Shown here: in pieces, positions 25,143-34,353 of the stretch | How the letters are laid out: each line of letters begins with the position of its first letter | How positions within the stretch are numbered: position 1 is the stretch's first letter | Source: Verrucomicrobiaceae bacterium | GTDB lineage: Bacteria > Verrucomicrobiota > Verrucomicrobiia > Verrucomicrobiales > Verrucomicrobiaceae | DNA length: 64,000 bases | Assembly (NCBI GenBank): GCA_947458455.1 | Contig: CANGYJ010000009.1 | Span: 124,001-188,000, forward strand | Reading direction: 5' to 3' | Position numbers and translations under genes: made by a program | The notes under the pieces: model-generated | What the model was told of the DNA's origin: nothing | Databases searched by the model: none | The model's input: the letters and a program-made list of their open reading frames with translations, nothing else

Positions 25143-26990
25143 TCAGCGAATGGCCCGTTTATAGAGCGATCTCTCTTCTGGAAACATGCGGGCACGTGGA
25201 TCGATGGCGCGGATGACCCCCGCCGCTTCCTCGCTGAAACCTGCGGTGGAAGCCACGGCGGCAAAAACAGCTCGCTGACCTTCCGTGAGAAGGTTCAAAT
25301 CCATGTATTGGAGATAATTGAGGGCCTGACGTTGGTCGTGGATGCGCAGGTAGCCGAGAGCCACCATGAGCTTGCGGTGATTGTCCTTCGGCTGGTTTTG
25401 CAGGAGTTTCATCGCCTTGCGCAGACTCGTCTCCACCTCGTGACCGACGAGCAGGCTAATGTAGAGTGATTGATCGAGGAACTCGCTGTCCTCAGGAAAA
25501 CGCAGCACGGCATCCTGGGCGGCCTGGAAATAGGATTCTGAGTTCCCATTCTTCAGACTGGCGGAGAGCAGACCGATCAGGGCCTCACGCTCGATGCGTG
25601 GGGACATGGCGTTGGCATTTCGCCGCGCCACGCGGATCGTCAACCGGTAGGCGTCTTCGGCAATGTCGAAATGGCCGCGCACATCGGCATACTCGGCAAT
25701 TTTTTGCAGCACCGGCAGGCGGCCCTCGTTCTCGGCCATCGTCTTGGCGGTGATGAGCAGGGCGCGGAGTTCCTCCGGCGGTTTGTTCATCACGAAGGCC
25801 ATGTGAGCGCGGAACATGGCGTGCGTGGTGCGGTCGAGAATTTTTTTCACCTGCTCGTCCTCAATGAGGCGCTCGATCTGATCAAAACGCTTCAGCATGG
25901 TGAGAGCGGTGAGGTAGTTCTCCAGAAGGCCCAGGTAAGACTTGGCGTCATCCTCAGAGAGTAGCGTCACGACCTCCAGCCACTGCTGCTCCTCGACGAG
26001 CCAGCGGATGAAGGGGACGAGCCTTTCACGCTTTTTATCCTTAAACTCCGCATAAGCCTTGTCGATGATGGCCTTCTTGCGATCGGGGTAGAGGCGGGAT
26101 TCCAGCTTCAAAGCGACCACCAGATGGCCGTCATGCGCCATGGGATGCTCCTTGAGCCGTTTCACCAAAGGAATCGAAATCTCAGAAGGCAGGCCTTCGA
26201 TGCTGATGAGGAATTCGAGCGCCTTCAGGCCATTGGCATCATCATCCTGGCCCAGTTTCCAGGCGGTGTTGATGCCATCATTGAGTTGCGAGGGGATGCC
26301 AGACTCCACCTGCACACGGGCGAAGCGTAGCTGTGATTCCTTGTCGTTAGGATTCTTCTCCGCAAAGCTGCGCATGATGTTCAGCAGCGCGGTATTGTTC
26401 TGCTTCTTGCCGTAGATTTCCTCCGCCAGCTTTGCCAGTGGGGCACTCGTGGGTTCCTGGCGCAGGAGCTTTTCGAGTTCCTTCTCCGCGTCTTTGTCGC
26501 GGCTGAGGTTCTTGAGAGCACGAACGCGGCGCATTTTGTCCTCCAGGGTCTCTGCTCCTTGATCCTTCAGCTTATCGAGAAAGAAGAGGGCGTGCTCTCG
26601 CTTCATGAGCGTGAAGAACTCGCTATTCAGGCGGATGGCCTCGACGCTGTGCGGGGCCTTTTGATAAGCCTCCTGCGCTTTGAAGACGGCGTTTGCCACC
26701 TGGCCGTTTTCCATCATATCCCGCGCCTCACGCACCATGCTCTCCGCCTGCGAGCTTTGATAAGAGTCCTGGATCGGCTTGGCATACAAAATGGCTGCGA
26801 CGAGCAGCGAAACGCAAAAACTCGTGATCAACGCCAGCGCCACATACCGAGCCAGCGGACTTTGCCGGTCTTTCTCGGCCACCGAAGCCGGGACGAGCCA
26901 GCGCCATGCCTGCACAAACGGGCGGATGAGCACATGACTGCTCTCAGGCGTGTGCTGCCGTGTCGGGTCGATGGTCTGGTTGGTCAGCAT
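25143..26990 (-). CDS. Membrane-anchored TPR-like repeat protein
   Basis: 615 residues. Residues 1-50 are cytoplasmic, one membrane helix follows at about 50-70 (YVALALITSFCVSLLVAAIL), and the rest is a long all-helical TPR-like solenoid (AREMMENGQVANAVFKAQEA-type repeats, VRALKNLSRDKDAEKELEKL, DIAEDAYRLTIRVARR) facing the periplasm if positive-inside holds. No enzyme domain is visible. It probably serves as a protein-interaction scaffold. It is transcribed towards tRNA-Asp. Confidence 0.65.
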   Translation of the reverse strand: MLTNQTIDPTRQHTPESSHVLIRPFVQAWRWLVPASVAEKDRQSPLARYVALALITSFCVSLLVAAILYAKPIQDSYQSSQAESMVREARDMMENGQVANAVFKAQEAYQKAPHSVEAIRLNSEFFTLMKREHALFFLDKLKDQGAETLEDKMRRVRALKNLSRDKDAEKELEKLLRQEPTSAPLAKLAEEIYGKKQNNTALLNIMRSFAEKNPNDKESQLRFARVQVESGIPSQLNDGINTAWKLGQDDDANGLKALEFLISIEGLPSEISIPLVKRLKEHPMAHDGHLVVALKLESRLYPDRKKAIIDKAYAEFKDKKRERLVPFIRWLVEEQQWLEVVTLLSEDDAKSYLGLLENYLTALTMLKRFDQIERLIEDEQVKKILDRTTHAMFRAHMAFVMNKPPEELRALLITAKTMAENEGRLPVLQKIAEYADVRGHFDIAEDAYRLTIRVARRNANAMSPRIEREALIGLLSASLKNGNSESYFQAAQDAVLRFPEDSEFLDQSLYISLLVGHEVETSLRKAMKLLQNQPKDNHRKLMVALGYLRIHDQRQALNYLQYMDLNLLTEGQRAVFAAVASTAGFSEEAAGVIRAIDPRARMFPEERSLYKRAIR

Positions 26991-27065
26991 AGTGGCTTGG
27001 CGGGACGTGAATGATATGACGCTGCCCGGATGGCGTCACGTTGAAATTTTGCCACAATCAGCCTC

Positions 27066-27632
27066 TCAAACCACTCGCGGCAGCACCTCGACCACATCCG
27101 CTAGGACGCGGCCGGAGCCGTGACGCAGCTCATTGCAGCGTCCGAAAAGCATCTGGCCGCTCGTAGCCCCTAGCAGATCGGCGAGCCGCTGATCCACAGA
27201 AAGGCGGAAATAGCCACGCGGATGGCTGGAATGCGGCACGGCAAACTGCTCCAGAATGGCTCCAAACGGCACGCGACCTTCCAAAACGAGCTTTTGAGCC
27301 TCCTCGGGCAGCAAATCGAGGTGGATGCCGATGGCTCCAAACTCCACCGGCTTTCCATCGCTGCGGCGGTGCAGCACGCTGGCACGCACGAGGTAGTTCC
27401 CGATGCGGGCACGAGCGGCCACATCGAGGTCGATATCGCTCGCGTGATACTCGCGAAGGCGCGGCGTCATGTCCTTCTCATGCACGAGCAGGCTCCGCTC
27501 CTGCTCGGCGAGCATCTCCGGCTCCACGAAGGTCACGCGTGGCCGCGTGCTGCCGATGCCGTAAAAGAAGATCAGCGGTGCCAGAATATCCTCGTCCTGG
27601 CGGACGGCGGTATTTTCAGGTGTAGCGGGCAT
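27066..27632 (-). CDS. UbiC/DUF98-like (chorismate lyase-fold) protein
   Basis: 188 residues from the ATG at 27632 (MPATPENTAV), which overlaps the upstream gene by 17 bp. The layout LVRASVLHRRSDGKPVEFG, then VPFGAILEQF, LFGRCNELR and ADVVEVLP resembles the chorismate pyruvate-lyase fold, with candidate Arg and late Glu active-site residues. True UbiC makes 4-hydroxybenzoate from chorismate. Similarity is by pattern only, so the reaction is not claimed. Overlap with the HemN-like gene implies co-expression. Confidence 0.45.
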   Translation of the reverse strand: MPATPENTAVRQDEDILAPLIFFYGIGSTRPRVTFVEPEMLAEQERSLLVHEKDMTPRLREYHASDIDLDVAARARIGNYLVRASVLHRRSDGKPVEFGAIGIHLDLLPEEAQKLVLEGRVPFGAILEQFAVPHSSHPRGYFRLSVDQRLADLLGATSGQMLFGRCNELRHGSGRVLADVVEVLPRVV

Positions 27633-28956
27633 ACTGGCGGTGTTGAGGCAGGAAAAAATCATGCAGCAGGCGGTCCACCTGGAGGAGACCATCACGCGTG
27701 AGCGTGACGCCATCGGCATCGAGCGTGGCAAAGCCTTCCTTCACGAGGGAATCAAGCTGCGGCCCGAAATGCTTCCGTGGGTCTTCGCTGAACTTCTCGA
27801 TGTAATGCGCCCACTCGCTGCGTCCGAGCTTCAACTTGAGAATGAACTCCCGCACGAAGCGATCCTCGTGAGTCGTCTGGTAGGCGCGGAAGATCGGCAG
27901 CTTGCCAGCATCCACGGCCTGCATGTAGGGTCCCACATCGGCCTGGTTTTGGTAATGCACCCCGCCGAGATGACCAAAGGAAGCCACGCCGCAGCTCAAG
28001 AGGTCCGCGCCGTCCCAAAGCGAGTCGCGATAGACGAATTTGATGCGCTTCGGGTCCTTAACGACCGTGTAGGCGCTCGTCACCGTGTAGCCAGCCTTCT
28101 GGAATTCATCGAAGGCGTAGCTCACCCAGTCGCGCTTCGTCTGCCAATCGGCCACCGGCGCGGTCACTTTGCCCTCGGCCTTCATCTGCTGATACATCGT
28201 CGTGTTGTACGGCACCTCCATCTGGTAGATCGTGACGGCGTCCGGCTGCATTTCGATGGCTTTGGCCACGCAGACCTTCCAGTTCGCCTCCGTCTCGTTC
28301 ATCATCCCGGCGATGAGGTCGATGTTGATATGCTCAAAACCGAGACTGCGGGCGAAATTATAGGCTTTGCCGATCTCGCCACTTCGATGAGCGCGACCGT
28401 TCGTCTCGAGGATGTGATCGTCAAAGTTCTCCACGCCCAGACTCAGGCGTGTGACGCCGACTTCGCGGATGCCGGTGAGCTTCGTTTCATTCAGCGTGCC
28501 TGGCTCCGCCTCGAAGGCCACCTCCTCCGCCTCATCCCACGGCACCAGTACCTTCATGCGATCCGTCAGATCCTTCAGTTGAGGCACCGAGAGATAACTC
28601 GGCGTGCCACCACCGAAATACACAAACTGCGCCTTCCGGCCCTTTAAGTAAGGCTGCGAGGCGAGACGCTCCATCTCACGCATGCCCGCGTCGATGTAGG
28701 CCTTGATCTCACCCGCGTTTTTATCGGTGTACACTTTGAAGTAACAGAAGTGGCAGCGCTTTCGGCAGAACGGAATGTGGAAATAAACTCCGAGTGGGAC
28801 GTTCACCGGGGCGGGCCTTTGCAGTACTTCCTCGACGACGTGAACCTGATCCGGCTTCCAAAAAGAAAACGGCGGGTAATTGGAGACGAAGTAGTTCCCA
28901 GCCTCGGTCTGTTCGACCTTCTTCTCGGCAGCGGGTTTTTCGAGGTTGGTTTGCAT
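27616..28956 (-). CDS. Radical SAM protein, oxygen-independent coproporphyrinogen III oxidase (HemN/HemW) family
   Basis: 446 residues from the ATG at 28956. The radical SAM cluster is CRKRCHFC (CxxxCxxC) in YFHIPFCRKRCHFCYFKVY, followed by FGGGTPSYLS, the EAEPGTLN strand, GVTRLSLGVENFDD and the HemN C-terminal domain (LKLGRSEWAHYIEKF, DGVTLTRDG). Such enzymes decarboxylate coproporphyrinogen III or act as heme chaperones or other tetrapyrrole enzymes; the family member cannot be fixed from sequence alone. It overlaps the UbiC-like gene. Confidence 0.8.
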   Translation of the reverse strand: MQTNLEKPAAEKKVEQTEAGNYFVSNYPPFSFWKPDQVHVVEEVLQRPAPVNVPLGVYFHIPFCRKRCHFCYFKVYTDKNAGEIKAYIDAGMREMERLASQPYLKGRKAQFVYFGGGTPSYLSVPQLKDLTDRMKVLVPWDEAEEVAFEAEPGTLNETKLTGIREVGVTRLSLGVENFDDHILETNGRAHRSGEIGKAYNFARSLGFEHINIDLIAGMMNETEANWKVCVAKAIEMQPDAVTIYQMEVPYNTTMYQQMKAEGKVTAPVADWQTKRDWVSYAFDEFQKAGYTVTSAYTVVKDPKRIKFVYRDSLWDGADLLSCGVASFGHLGGVHYQNQADVGPYMQAVDAGKLPIFRAYQTTHEDRFVREFILKLKLGRSEWAHYIEKFSEDPRKHFGPQLDSLVKEGFATLDADGVTLTRDGLLQVDRLLHDFFLPQHRQYARYT

Positions 28957-29108
28957 GGGGATAAAAGAGAAACGATGCGGAGGGGACAAATCTCAGCGCA
29001 AAGTCGGGAGGAGAGCCGTGAAGGTCAAGTGAAGGTCCGGCGGCTCGGCGGAGAGAGCGTGAAGTCAGTTGCGACATTTTTGCCCGGCACGTAGCTTTCC
29101 GGCCTTCG

Positions 29109-30020
29109 ATGCCGCTTTTCACCGTTTTCACCCCCGCCTACAACCGCGCCCATACGCTCCACCGCGCGTGGGAAAGCCTGAAGGCGCAGACGCTGAGGGA
29201 TTTTGAATGGCTCATCGTCGATGACGGCTCCACGGACGGCACCCAGGCACTCGTCGAGCAATATCAACGCGAGGCCGATTTCCCCGTGCGCTACTTTTTG
29301 GAGCCGCACCGCGGTGCCTGGGCCGTGCATAACGTCTCCATGCGGGAATCGAAAGGCGATCTCTGGATCAAGCTCGACTCCGATGATGGCTGCCTGCCGA
29401 ATGCGCTGGAGCGGCTGAAGCATCACTGGGACCGCATTCCCGACACCGAAAAGCATCGCTTCGCCGGTGTCACTGGCCTTTGCCAGGATCAGGATGGCCA
29501 GCTCGTCGGCACACGCTACCCGCTCGATCTGCTCGACTGCTCCGCCGCGGAGCTCGAATACCGCCACAAAGTGCGCGGTGAAAAATGGGGCTTTCTGCGA
29601 CTCGAAGTCGTGCGGCAGTTTCCCTTCCCCGAGAACCTTTCTGGGCATTACATCCCCGAATCCGTCGTGTGGTGTCAGGTGTCGAAAAACCATCTCACCC
29701 GCCATGTGAACGAGATCGTGCGCATCTATTGGGTGGACGCGCCCTCGCTCGTCACCGGCCGCCCCGATCCACGCCGCAATGCCGCCGGCCATCGCCTGTG
29801 GTGCCAAACGGTGCTCAATATAGAAAGCGGCTGGTTCATCACCGCGCCACTGCGCCTCCTGCGTGCCGCCGCGTTGTATGCACGCTTCAGCTTTCACACC
29901 GGGGCAAGCATCGGAAAGCAGTTCAGCGATCTCAAAACCCTTGGTGGCAAGCTCCTCTGGCTCGCCGCCCTGCCTCTCGGCACCGCGTTGTGGCTGCGGG
30001 ATCGCTGGACGTGGAAATAA
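29109..30020 (+). CDS. Family 2 glycosyltransferase
   Basis: 303 residues. The GT-A fold opens with FTVFTPAYNRAHTLHRAWES, then LIVDDGSTDGT (nucleotide binding) and the metal-binding KLDSDDG (DxD variant). No membrane segment is clear except a weakly hydrophobic C-terminus. It transfers a sugar from a nucleotide donor, probably for surface glycans. It is divergent from the radical SAM gene and is followed 2 bp after its stop by a repeat element. Confidence 0.85.
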   Translation: MPLFTVFTPAYNRAHTLHRAWESLKAQTLRDFEWLIVDDGSTDGTQALVEQYQREADFPVRYFLEPHRGAWAVHNVSMRESKGDLWIKLDSDDGCLPNALERLKHHWDRIPDTEKHRFAGVTGLCQDQDGQLVGTRYPLDLLDCSAAELEYRHKVRGEKWGFLRLEVVRQFPFPENLSGHYIPESVVWCQVSKNHLTRHVNEIVRIYWVDAPSLVTGRPDPRRNAAGHRLWCQTVLNIESGWFITAPLRLLRAAALYARFSFHTGASIGKQFSDLKTLGGKLLWLAALPLGTALWLRDRWTWK

Positions 30021-30022
30021 CT

Positions 30023-30088
30023 GTTCGTAGTTCGGGCTTTAGCCCGTTCAGGAGCCTCCGAACACGGCCTAAAGGCCGAACTACAAAC
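30023..30088. repeat. Dispersed inverted repeat, family R3, copy 1
   Basis: About 62-66 bp: gtagttcgggctttagcccg at one end and cggcctaaaggccgaactac at the other, so each half is itself palindromic and the ends pair. Begins 2 bp after the glycosyltransferase stop. A near-identical copy in the opposite orientation lies at 49359-49422. Confidence 0.85.
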
Positions 30089-30100
30089 AAAGGCGAGCTA

Positions 30101-31111
30101 TCACTTCGCCATCGCGAAGTCATCTGGCTTCAGGCCGGTCTTGTTGCCTTTGAAGCCGTACATCGTCGGCTGGTAATCACCCACGAGGGTCACATCCGCT
30201 TTCTCTGGCACGTCGAGGCCGAGACCCCAATACACGCCATTCACCACGAGGCGGCGCAGGCAAGCATCGGTAAGGTCCGTGGCAGCGCCCATGGTGGTGC
30301 AGAGGATCTTGTTCTCGCCGCCTTGATCGTTTTTCACGCCGCGTGCCCAGGCGACGGGCATCATCGGGCTGTTCACCTCCTGCTCGACCTTGGCCACCGT
30401 GGCCTTTTTGTGGCTCGCAGGCGCTGTGTCCGCCGTCATGCCTTGCAGCACCTGACCACGAGCCAGGATCACCGCATCGGCGGGGGGAGCGGCTTCATAC
30501 ACATCGCTGTTACCGAAGAGTCCCGTGATGCCGCGAAGCACCGGGTGAGAGGCATTGGTGGCTTCCAGGATGCCTTGGGTGGCCTCGACCTTGTGCTTGC
30601 CCCAGTGGCTCACCCAGGTCTCGCCGAGCACTTTTTTGCCCCAGCCGCCATCGGGGTTGTTCCAGTTCCAAGCGGCGAAGGGGCTGTCCTTCGGATAACC
30701 GCTGAAAGCATGCGTGCTCGTGCGCAGCGCAATGATCGGCACGCCGCGATTGATCGCCGCCTGGAATTTGCCGCTCGTGGCCACATCCCAATGGCGGAAG
30801 CGCAGCAGCATCACGATGGCATCCGCCGAATCGAGCGCCGCCGGATTCGAGAGACTGCCACCGGCGGCCGGATCAATCTCTCCCTTATCGTTCAAGCTGA
30901 AGAGCACCGTGCATTTGAAGCCGTGATGCTGGCTGAGAATCTTGCCCAGCATCGGAAGAGCCTCCTCACTGCGATACTCCTCATCGCCGGATAGCAGCAC
31001 CACATGCTTCCCATTGGCTTTTCCAGCCGGTTCATAGGTCACATGGTCAGCCGCAGGTGAAACTGCGGCAAAGGCAAAACTGGCGAGAAGGGCGAAAACA
31101 GATTTTTTCAT
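30101..31111 (-). CDS. Exported ThuA-like domain protein
   Basis: 336 residues from the ATG at 31111, with a signal peptide ending near 21 (VSPAA). The body has the ThuA/glutamine-amidotransferase-like fold: KHVVLLSGDEEYRSEEALPM, ADAIVMLLRFRHW, IALRTSTHAFSG and NASHPVLRGITG. ThuA proteins are linked to trehalose or other disaccharide use, but exported versions in the PVC group have no proven reaction. A second, different ThuA-like gene is at 35046. Confidence 0.75.
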   Translation of the reverse strand: MKKSVFALLASFAFAAVSPAADHVTYEPAGKANGKHVVLLSGDEEYRSEEALPMLGKILSQHHGFKCTVLFSLNDKGEIDPAAGGSLSNPAALDSADAIVMLLRFRHWDVATSGKFQAAINRGVPIIALRTSTHAFSGYPKDSPFAAWNWNNPDGGWGKKVLGETWVSHWGKHKVEATQGILEATNASHPVLRGITGLFGNSDVYEAAPPADAVILARGQVLQGMTADTAPASHKKATVAKVEQEVNSPMMPVAWARGVKNDQGGENKILCTTMGAATDLTDACLRRLVVNGVYWGLGLDVPEKADVTLVGDYQPTMYGFKGNKTGLKPDDFAMAK

Positions 31112-31195
31112 GGTGGTGGACGGACAGAATCTCACAAACGCGGGATGCGGTCAGGTTCTACATTCCACGTCATCCTGAATTCGCATGGGATGGAG

Positions 31196-31258
31196 CGGTG
31201 GAGTAGTGGAGTGATGGAAATCCAATCCCCACTACTCCACTACTCCACTACTCCCCCC
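31196..31258. repeat. Dispersed GGAGTAGTGG inverted repeat
   Basis: ggagtagtggagtgatgg is followed by ccactactccactactcc and a C-run. The halves can pair, with extra tandem copies of the 9-bp unit actccacta. It lies about 8 bp past the yraN stop, on the sense side of that gene. Confidence 0.75.
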
Positions 31259-31269
31259 CCACCCGCTCC

Positions 31270-31791
31270 TCACCGTCCCGCCATCGAGCTATCGGGAAGC
31301 TGGAAGGCATTCTCCATGATATTCACCTGAGGCAGTTCGCCGGGAATGAGCGTGATCTCCGCGATGTCGAAACGAAACGGCACGGGCCGCAGATCCACCT
31401 CCCGCAGCCAATCCTGCGCCCCGCGAATGATGAGACGCTGCTTATCAGGCCCCACGTTGTCTGCCGGACGACCAAAGGCGCGGCTGGTGCGTGTTTTCAC
31501 CTCCACAAAGGTCAGCGAGCCGCGATGCCGCGCGACGATATCCACCTCGCCACGGCTCACGCCGCGAAAATTGCGATGGAAGATGGTGCGACCATTTTGC
31601 CTCAACCACCGCGTGGCGATCCACTCGCCCATCACGCCGATCTCCGCCGTCGAAAGCCTACGACCGAGCAAAACGCGGTCAAAGCGCCGCTGCGGCCATG
31701 CTCGCAGCCAAATGCCCGCCAGCCGCACCCAGGGATGCCCGGTGAACCACCGCCGCAGCCAGCGCAGGCGTGCTGGAAGTCCCGCTCTCAT
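31270..31791 (-). CDS. yraN: YraN/UPF0102 endonuclease-fold protein
   Basis: 173 residues from the ATG at 31791, which overlaps the rnhB stop (ATGA). The YraN domain is clear: GEWIATRWLRQNGRTIFHRN, GEVDIVARHRGSLTFVEVKTR (E, D, ExK of the restriction-endonuclease-like fold), and KQRLIIRGAQDWLR. A 50-residue basic N-terminal extension precedes it. Function is unknown; rnhB-yraN pairing is common in bacteria. Confidence 0.85.
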   Translation of the reverse strand: MRAGLPARLRWLRRWFTGHPWVRLAGIWLRAWPQRRFDRVLLGRRLSTAEIGVMGEWIATRWLRQNGRTIFHRNFRGVSRGEVDIVARHRGSLTFVEVKTRTSRAFGRPADNVGPDKQRLIIRGAQDWLREVDLRPVPFRFDIAEITLIPGELPQVNIMENAFQLPDSSMAGR

Positions 31792-32405
31792 CCCAAATCG
31801 AGTTCCAACTGCGCCACCGGCCCAAAACTCCGCCGATGCTGCGGACACGGGCCATGCTGTTTCAAAGCCGCGAGGTGTTTCGGCGTGGGGTAGCCTTTGT
31901 GAATCTCAAAACCATACTGTGGAAACGCCTCCGCCAGCCTCAGCATGATCCGGTCACGCGTCACCTTCGCGATCACACTCGCCGCCGCGATGCTAAAACT
32001 GAGGCTGTCACCCTTCACCAGCGCCACCTGATGCAGCGGATACTTCTTCACCGGCTTTCCATCGATCAAAACCGCATCCGGCCTCGGATCGAGCGCCAGC
32101 GCCGAGCGCCTCATGCCTTCCCAAGTCGCCTGGAGAATGTTGATGCGATCAATTTCCTCCGGCTCGATCACGCAGCAATGCCAGCGGATGTTCGGATCGC
32201 CGGTGATCTCCTCGTAAAGCCTCTCGCGCTTCTTTTCCGTGAGCTGCTTCGAATCATTCAGCACCTCATGCGTGAAGCCCTTTGGGAGCACAACTGCTGC
32301 CACCGTCACCGGACCCGCCAGCGGCCCTCGGCCCGCTTCATCCACGCCCGCGATCACGCGAAAGCCCTCGCAGCGCAGTTGGTTCTCATGGTCGAGCGTG
32401 GGCAT
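31788..32405 (-). CDS. rnhB: Ribonuclease HII
   Basis: 205 residues. It cleaves the RNA strand of RNA-DNA hybrids and removes misincorporated ribonucleotides. The GVDEAGRGPLAGPV motif carries the first acidic pair, DSKQLTEKKRE follows, VLIDGK carries the next Asp, and SIAAASVIAKVTRD the last. It is translationally coupled to yraN and divergent from fabG. Confidence 0.95.
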   Translation of the reverse strand: MPTLDHENQLRCEGFRVIAGVDEAGRGPLAGPVTVAAVVLPKGFTHEVLNDSKQLTEKKRERLYEEITGDPNIRWHCCVIEPEEIDRINILQATWEGMRRSALALDPRPDAVLIDGKPVKKYPLHQVALVKGDSLSFSIAAASVIAKVTRDRIMLRLAEAFPQYGFEIHKGYPTPKHLAALKQHGPCPQHRRSFGPVAQLELDLG

Positions 32406-32452
32406 GGCGGTTCTTTTCTTGCGTCAGTGTGCTGACCTGTTTAAACACCTTC

Positions 32453-33199
32453 ATGGGAAAACTCCAAGATAAAGTCGCCGTCGTCACCGGTGCCGGACGC
32501 GGCATCGGCAAAGCCATCGCTGAAGCCTTCGCCGCCGAGGGGGCCAAAGTGGCCGTCGTGAGCCGCACGCAGGCCAATTCACAAGCCACCGCCGATGCCA
32601 TCAACGCCTCGCATCCCGGTGCCGCGAAGGGTTATGCCCTCGATGTGGCCGATGGCGCGGCCTGTCTCGAAGTCGGTAAGCAGATCCTCGCCGACTTTGA
32701 CCATGTGGACATCCTCGTGAACAACGCGGGCGTCACCAAGGACGGCCTTCTGCTGCGCATGAGCGAGGAAGATTGGGACGTGGTGCTCGATACGAACCTC
32801 AAAGGTGCCTTCAACATGGTGAAGGCCGTGCAGCGCAGTATTTTGAAGCAAAAAGGCGCTCGCATCATCAATGTCAGTTCAGTCATCGGTCTCATCGGCA
32901 ACGCCGGGCAGGCCAACTACGCCGCCAGCAAGGCCGGTCTCATCGGCTTCACGAAGTCGCTCGCCCGCGAATTCGCTGGTCGCGGGGTCACCGCCAATGC
33001 CATCTGCCCCGGCTTCATCGCCACGGACATGACCCATGTGCTCAACGACCAGCTCAAGGAAGAGATTCTCAAAAAGATCCCCCTCGCCGAACTTGGCCAG
33101 GCGGCTGACATCGCCGCTGCGGCGCTTTTCCTCGCCAGTCCGGATGCCCGCTACATCACCGGCCAGGCCATCGCTGTCGATGGCGGCATGGTGATGTGA
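32453..33199 (+). CDS. fabG: 3-oxoacyl-[acyl-carrier-protein] reductase (SDR family)
   Basis: 248 residues from the ATG at 32453; the longer upstream frame overlaps rnhB and lacks similarity. NADPH-binding TGAGRGIG at 12-19, NNAG, the catalytic INVSS serine, the YAASK tyrosine/lysine pair, and CPGFIATDMT match FabG closely. It reduces 3-oxoacyl-ACP in fatty acid elongation. No other fab genes are in the window, so a different short-chain reductase is possible. Confidence 0.85.
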   Translation: MGKLQDKVAVVTGAGRGIGKAIAEAFAAEGAKVAVVSRTQANSQATADAINASHPGAAKGYALDVADGAACLEVGKQILADFDHVDILVNNAGVTKDGLLLRMSEEDWDVVLDTNLKGAFNMVKAVQRSILKQKGARIINVSSVIGLIGNAGQANYAASKAGLIGFTKSLAREFAGRGVTANAICPGFIATDMTHVLNDQLKEEILKKIPLAELGQAADIAAAALFLASPDARYITGQAIAVDGGMVM

Positions 33200-33210
33200 T
33201 CAGACACGCT

Positions 33211-34317
33211 TCACTTCTGGTAGATCGGCAGGAAGTGATGATGCACCGAGAGACTCAGGAGCGCGAGTGACGTGGCATACACGCTGCCCGCGCTCTTTTC
33301 GTTACCATTGCGAGGGAACCAGTTTCCCTCGGCACTTTGGGCGCCGACGAGGATTTGCTCGGTGCGCTGGCGGGCGGTGGCGGCGTGATCACCGCCGCGC
33401 TGATACATGCCTTGGGCGTAGTAATAGCAGCCGTAGAAGAACCAAGGCTCGTTGATCTCCGGCGGGGATTTGAGCAGCCAGTTCGCACTGCCGACGACCT
33501 CCGGCGCATCGTAAAGACCGCACACTTGCAGCGATAGCAGACCGGCGGCGGTGGTGGAGAAGGTCTTGCGGCCGCCATACGGCTCGTAGCTGAAGGCGGC
33601 GTTGTCGCTCTTGGGAATGCCATTGGCATCCCGCTCGACCTGGTAACTGCGTTTGATGTAGGCCACAGCGTTGTCGATGGCATCCTTCGGCACGTCAAAA
33701 CCGGCGTTCTTCGCAGCGCGGAGGGACATGAGTTGCCAGACGCTCACGGAGATGTCGCTATCGCTGCTTTGCGGCTCGTAGCGCCAGCCGCCGCGATTCG
33801 CCTCGCTTTTGGACACCTGCTGGGAGCGGAGGATGAGCTTGATGGCACCGTCGAGCATGCCGCGCATGCGCTTGTCCGTGGCGTCATCCGGCGCATGACC
33901 GATCATTTCGGCGAGCATCAGCGTGATGATGCCGTGGCCATACATGCGGGAGCGGTCACTGCGGCCGAGGTAGCCGTTTTCGTCCGGCTCGATGCCTTCC
34001 ACGATGAAACGCAGCGCCTTTGCGGCGGCTTTGCCCTCCGGTGTGGGATCGCTCGGCATGTGGCCGACGCTGGCAAGGCCCATCAAAGCGAGCGAGGTCA
34101 TCGCCGCGCTGTGGGAGGGCAGATCGCCACGCTTCGGAATGTTGTTGGATTTTTCATCGACGATCAAACCGGCGGGTCGCTGCTGCGCCACGAGCCACTT
34201 CACGGCTTTTTCGACGGCGGCCTTCACTTGGGGTGAGATGAGCTCGGCTTTGGGAGATTGAGCGAGCACGCCGCAGGGCAGGCTGAGGGCGGCGAGGAGG
34301 CAAAGGAACGATTTCAT
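33211..34317 (-). CDS. Exported terpenoid-cyclase/prenyltransferase-fold repeat protein
   Basis: 368 residues with a signal peptide ending at VLAQ. An alpha/alpha toroid is suggested by repeated AVKWLVAQQ, AIKLILRSQQ, AYIKRSYQ and SANWLLKSP helices and by GGWRYEP and WFFYGCYYYAQGMYQ segments, as in the squalene-cyclase/prenyltransferase repeat family. Exported members in PVC bacteria are not known to be terpene enzymes. Function unassigned. Tail-to-tail with fabG. Confidence 0.7.
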   Translation of the reverse strand: MKSFLCLLAALSLPCGVLAQSPKAELISPQVKAAVEKAVKWLVAQQRPAGLIVDEKSNNIPKRGDLPSHSAAMTSLALMGLASVGHMPSDPTPEGKAAAKALRFIVEGIEPDENGYLGRSDRSRMYGHGIITLMLAEMIGHAPDDATDKRMRGMLDGAIKLILRSQQVSKSEANRGGWRYEPQSSDSDISVSVWQLMSLRAAKNAGFDVPKDAIDNAVAYIKRSYQVERDANGIPKSDNAAFSYEPYGGRKTFSTTAAGLLSLQVCGLYDAPEVVGSANWLLKSPPEINEPWFFYGCYYYAQGMYQRGGDHAATARQRTEQILVGAQSAEGNWFPRNGNEKSAGSVYATSLALLSLSVHHHFLPIYQK

Positions 34318-34353
34318 CGTGAGGCGTGGCTGAAACGAACGGTCGAAGCCGGA

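Noticed and set aside
31196-31258. Rho-independent terminator
   Set aside because: Paired arms are present, but a C-run rather than a T-run follows on the plus strand and no T-run is seen on the other.
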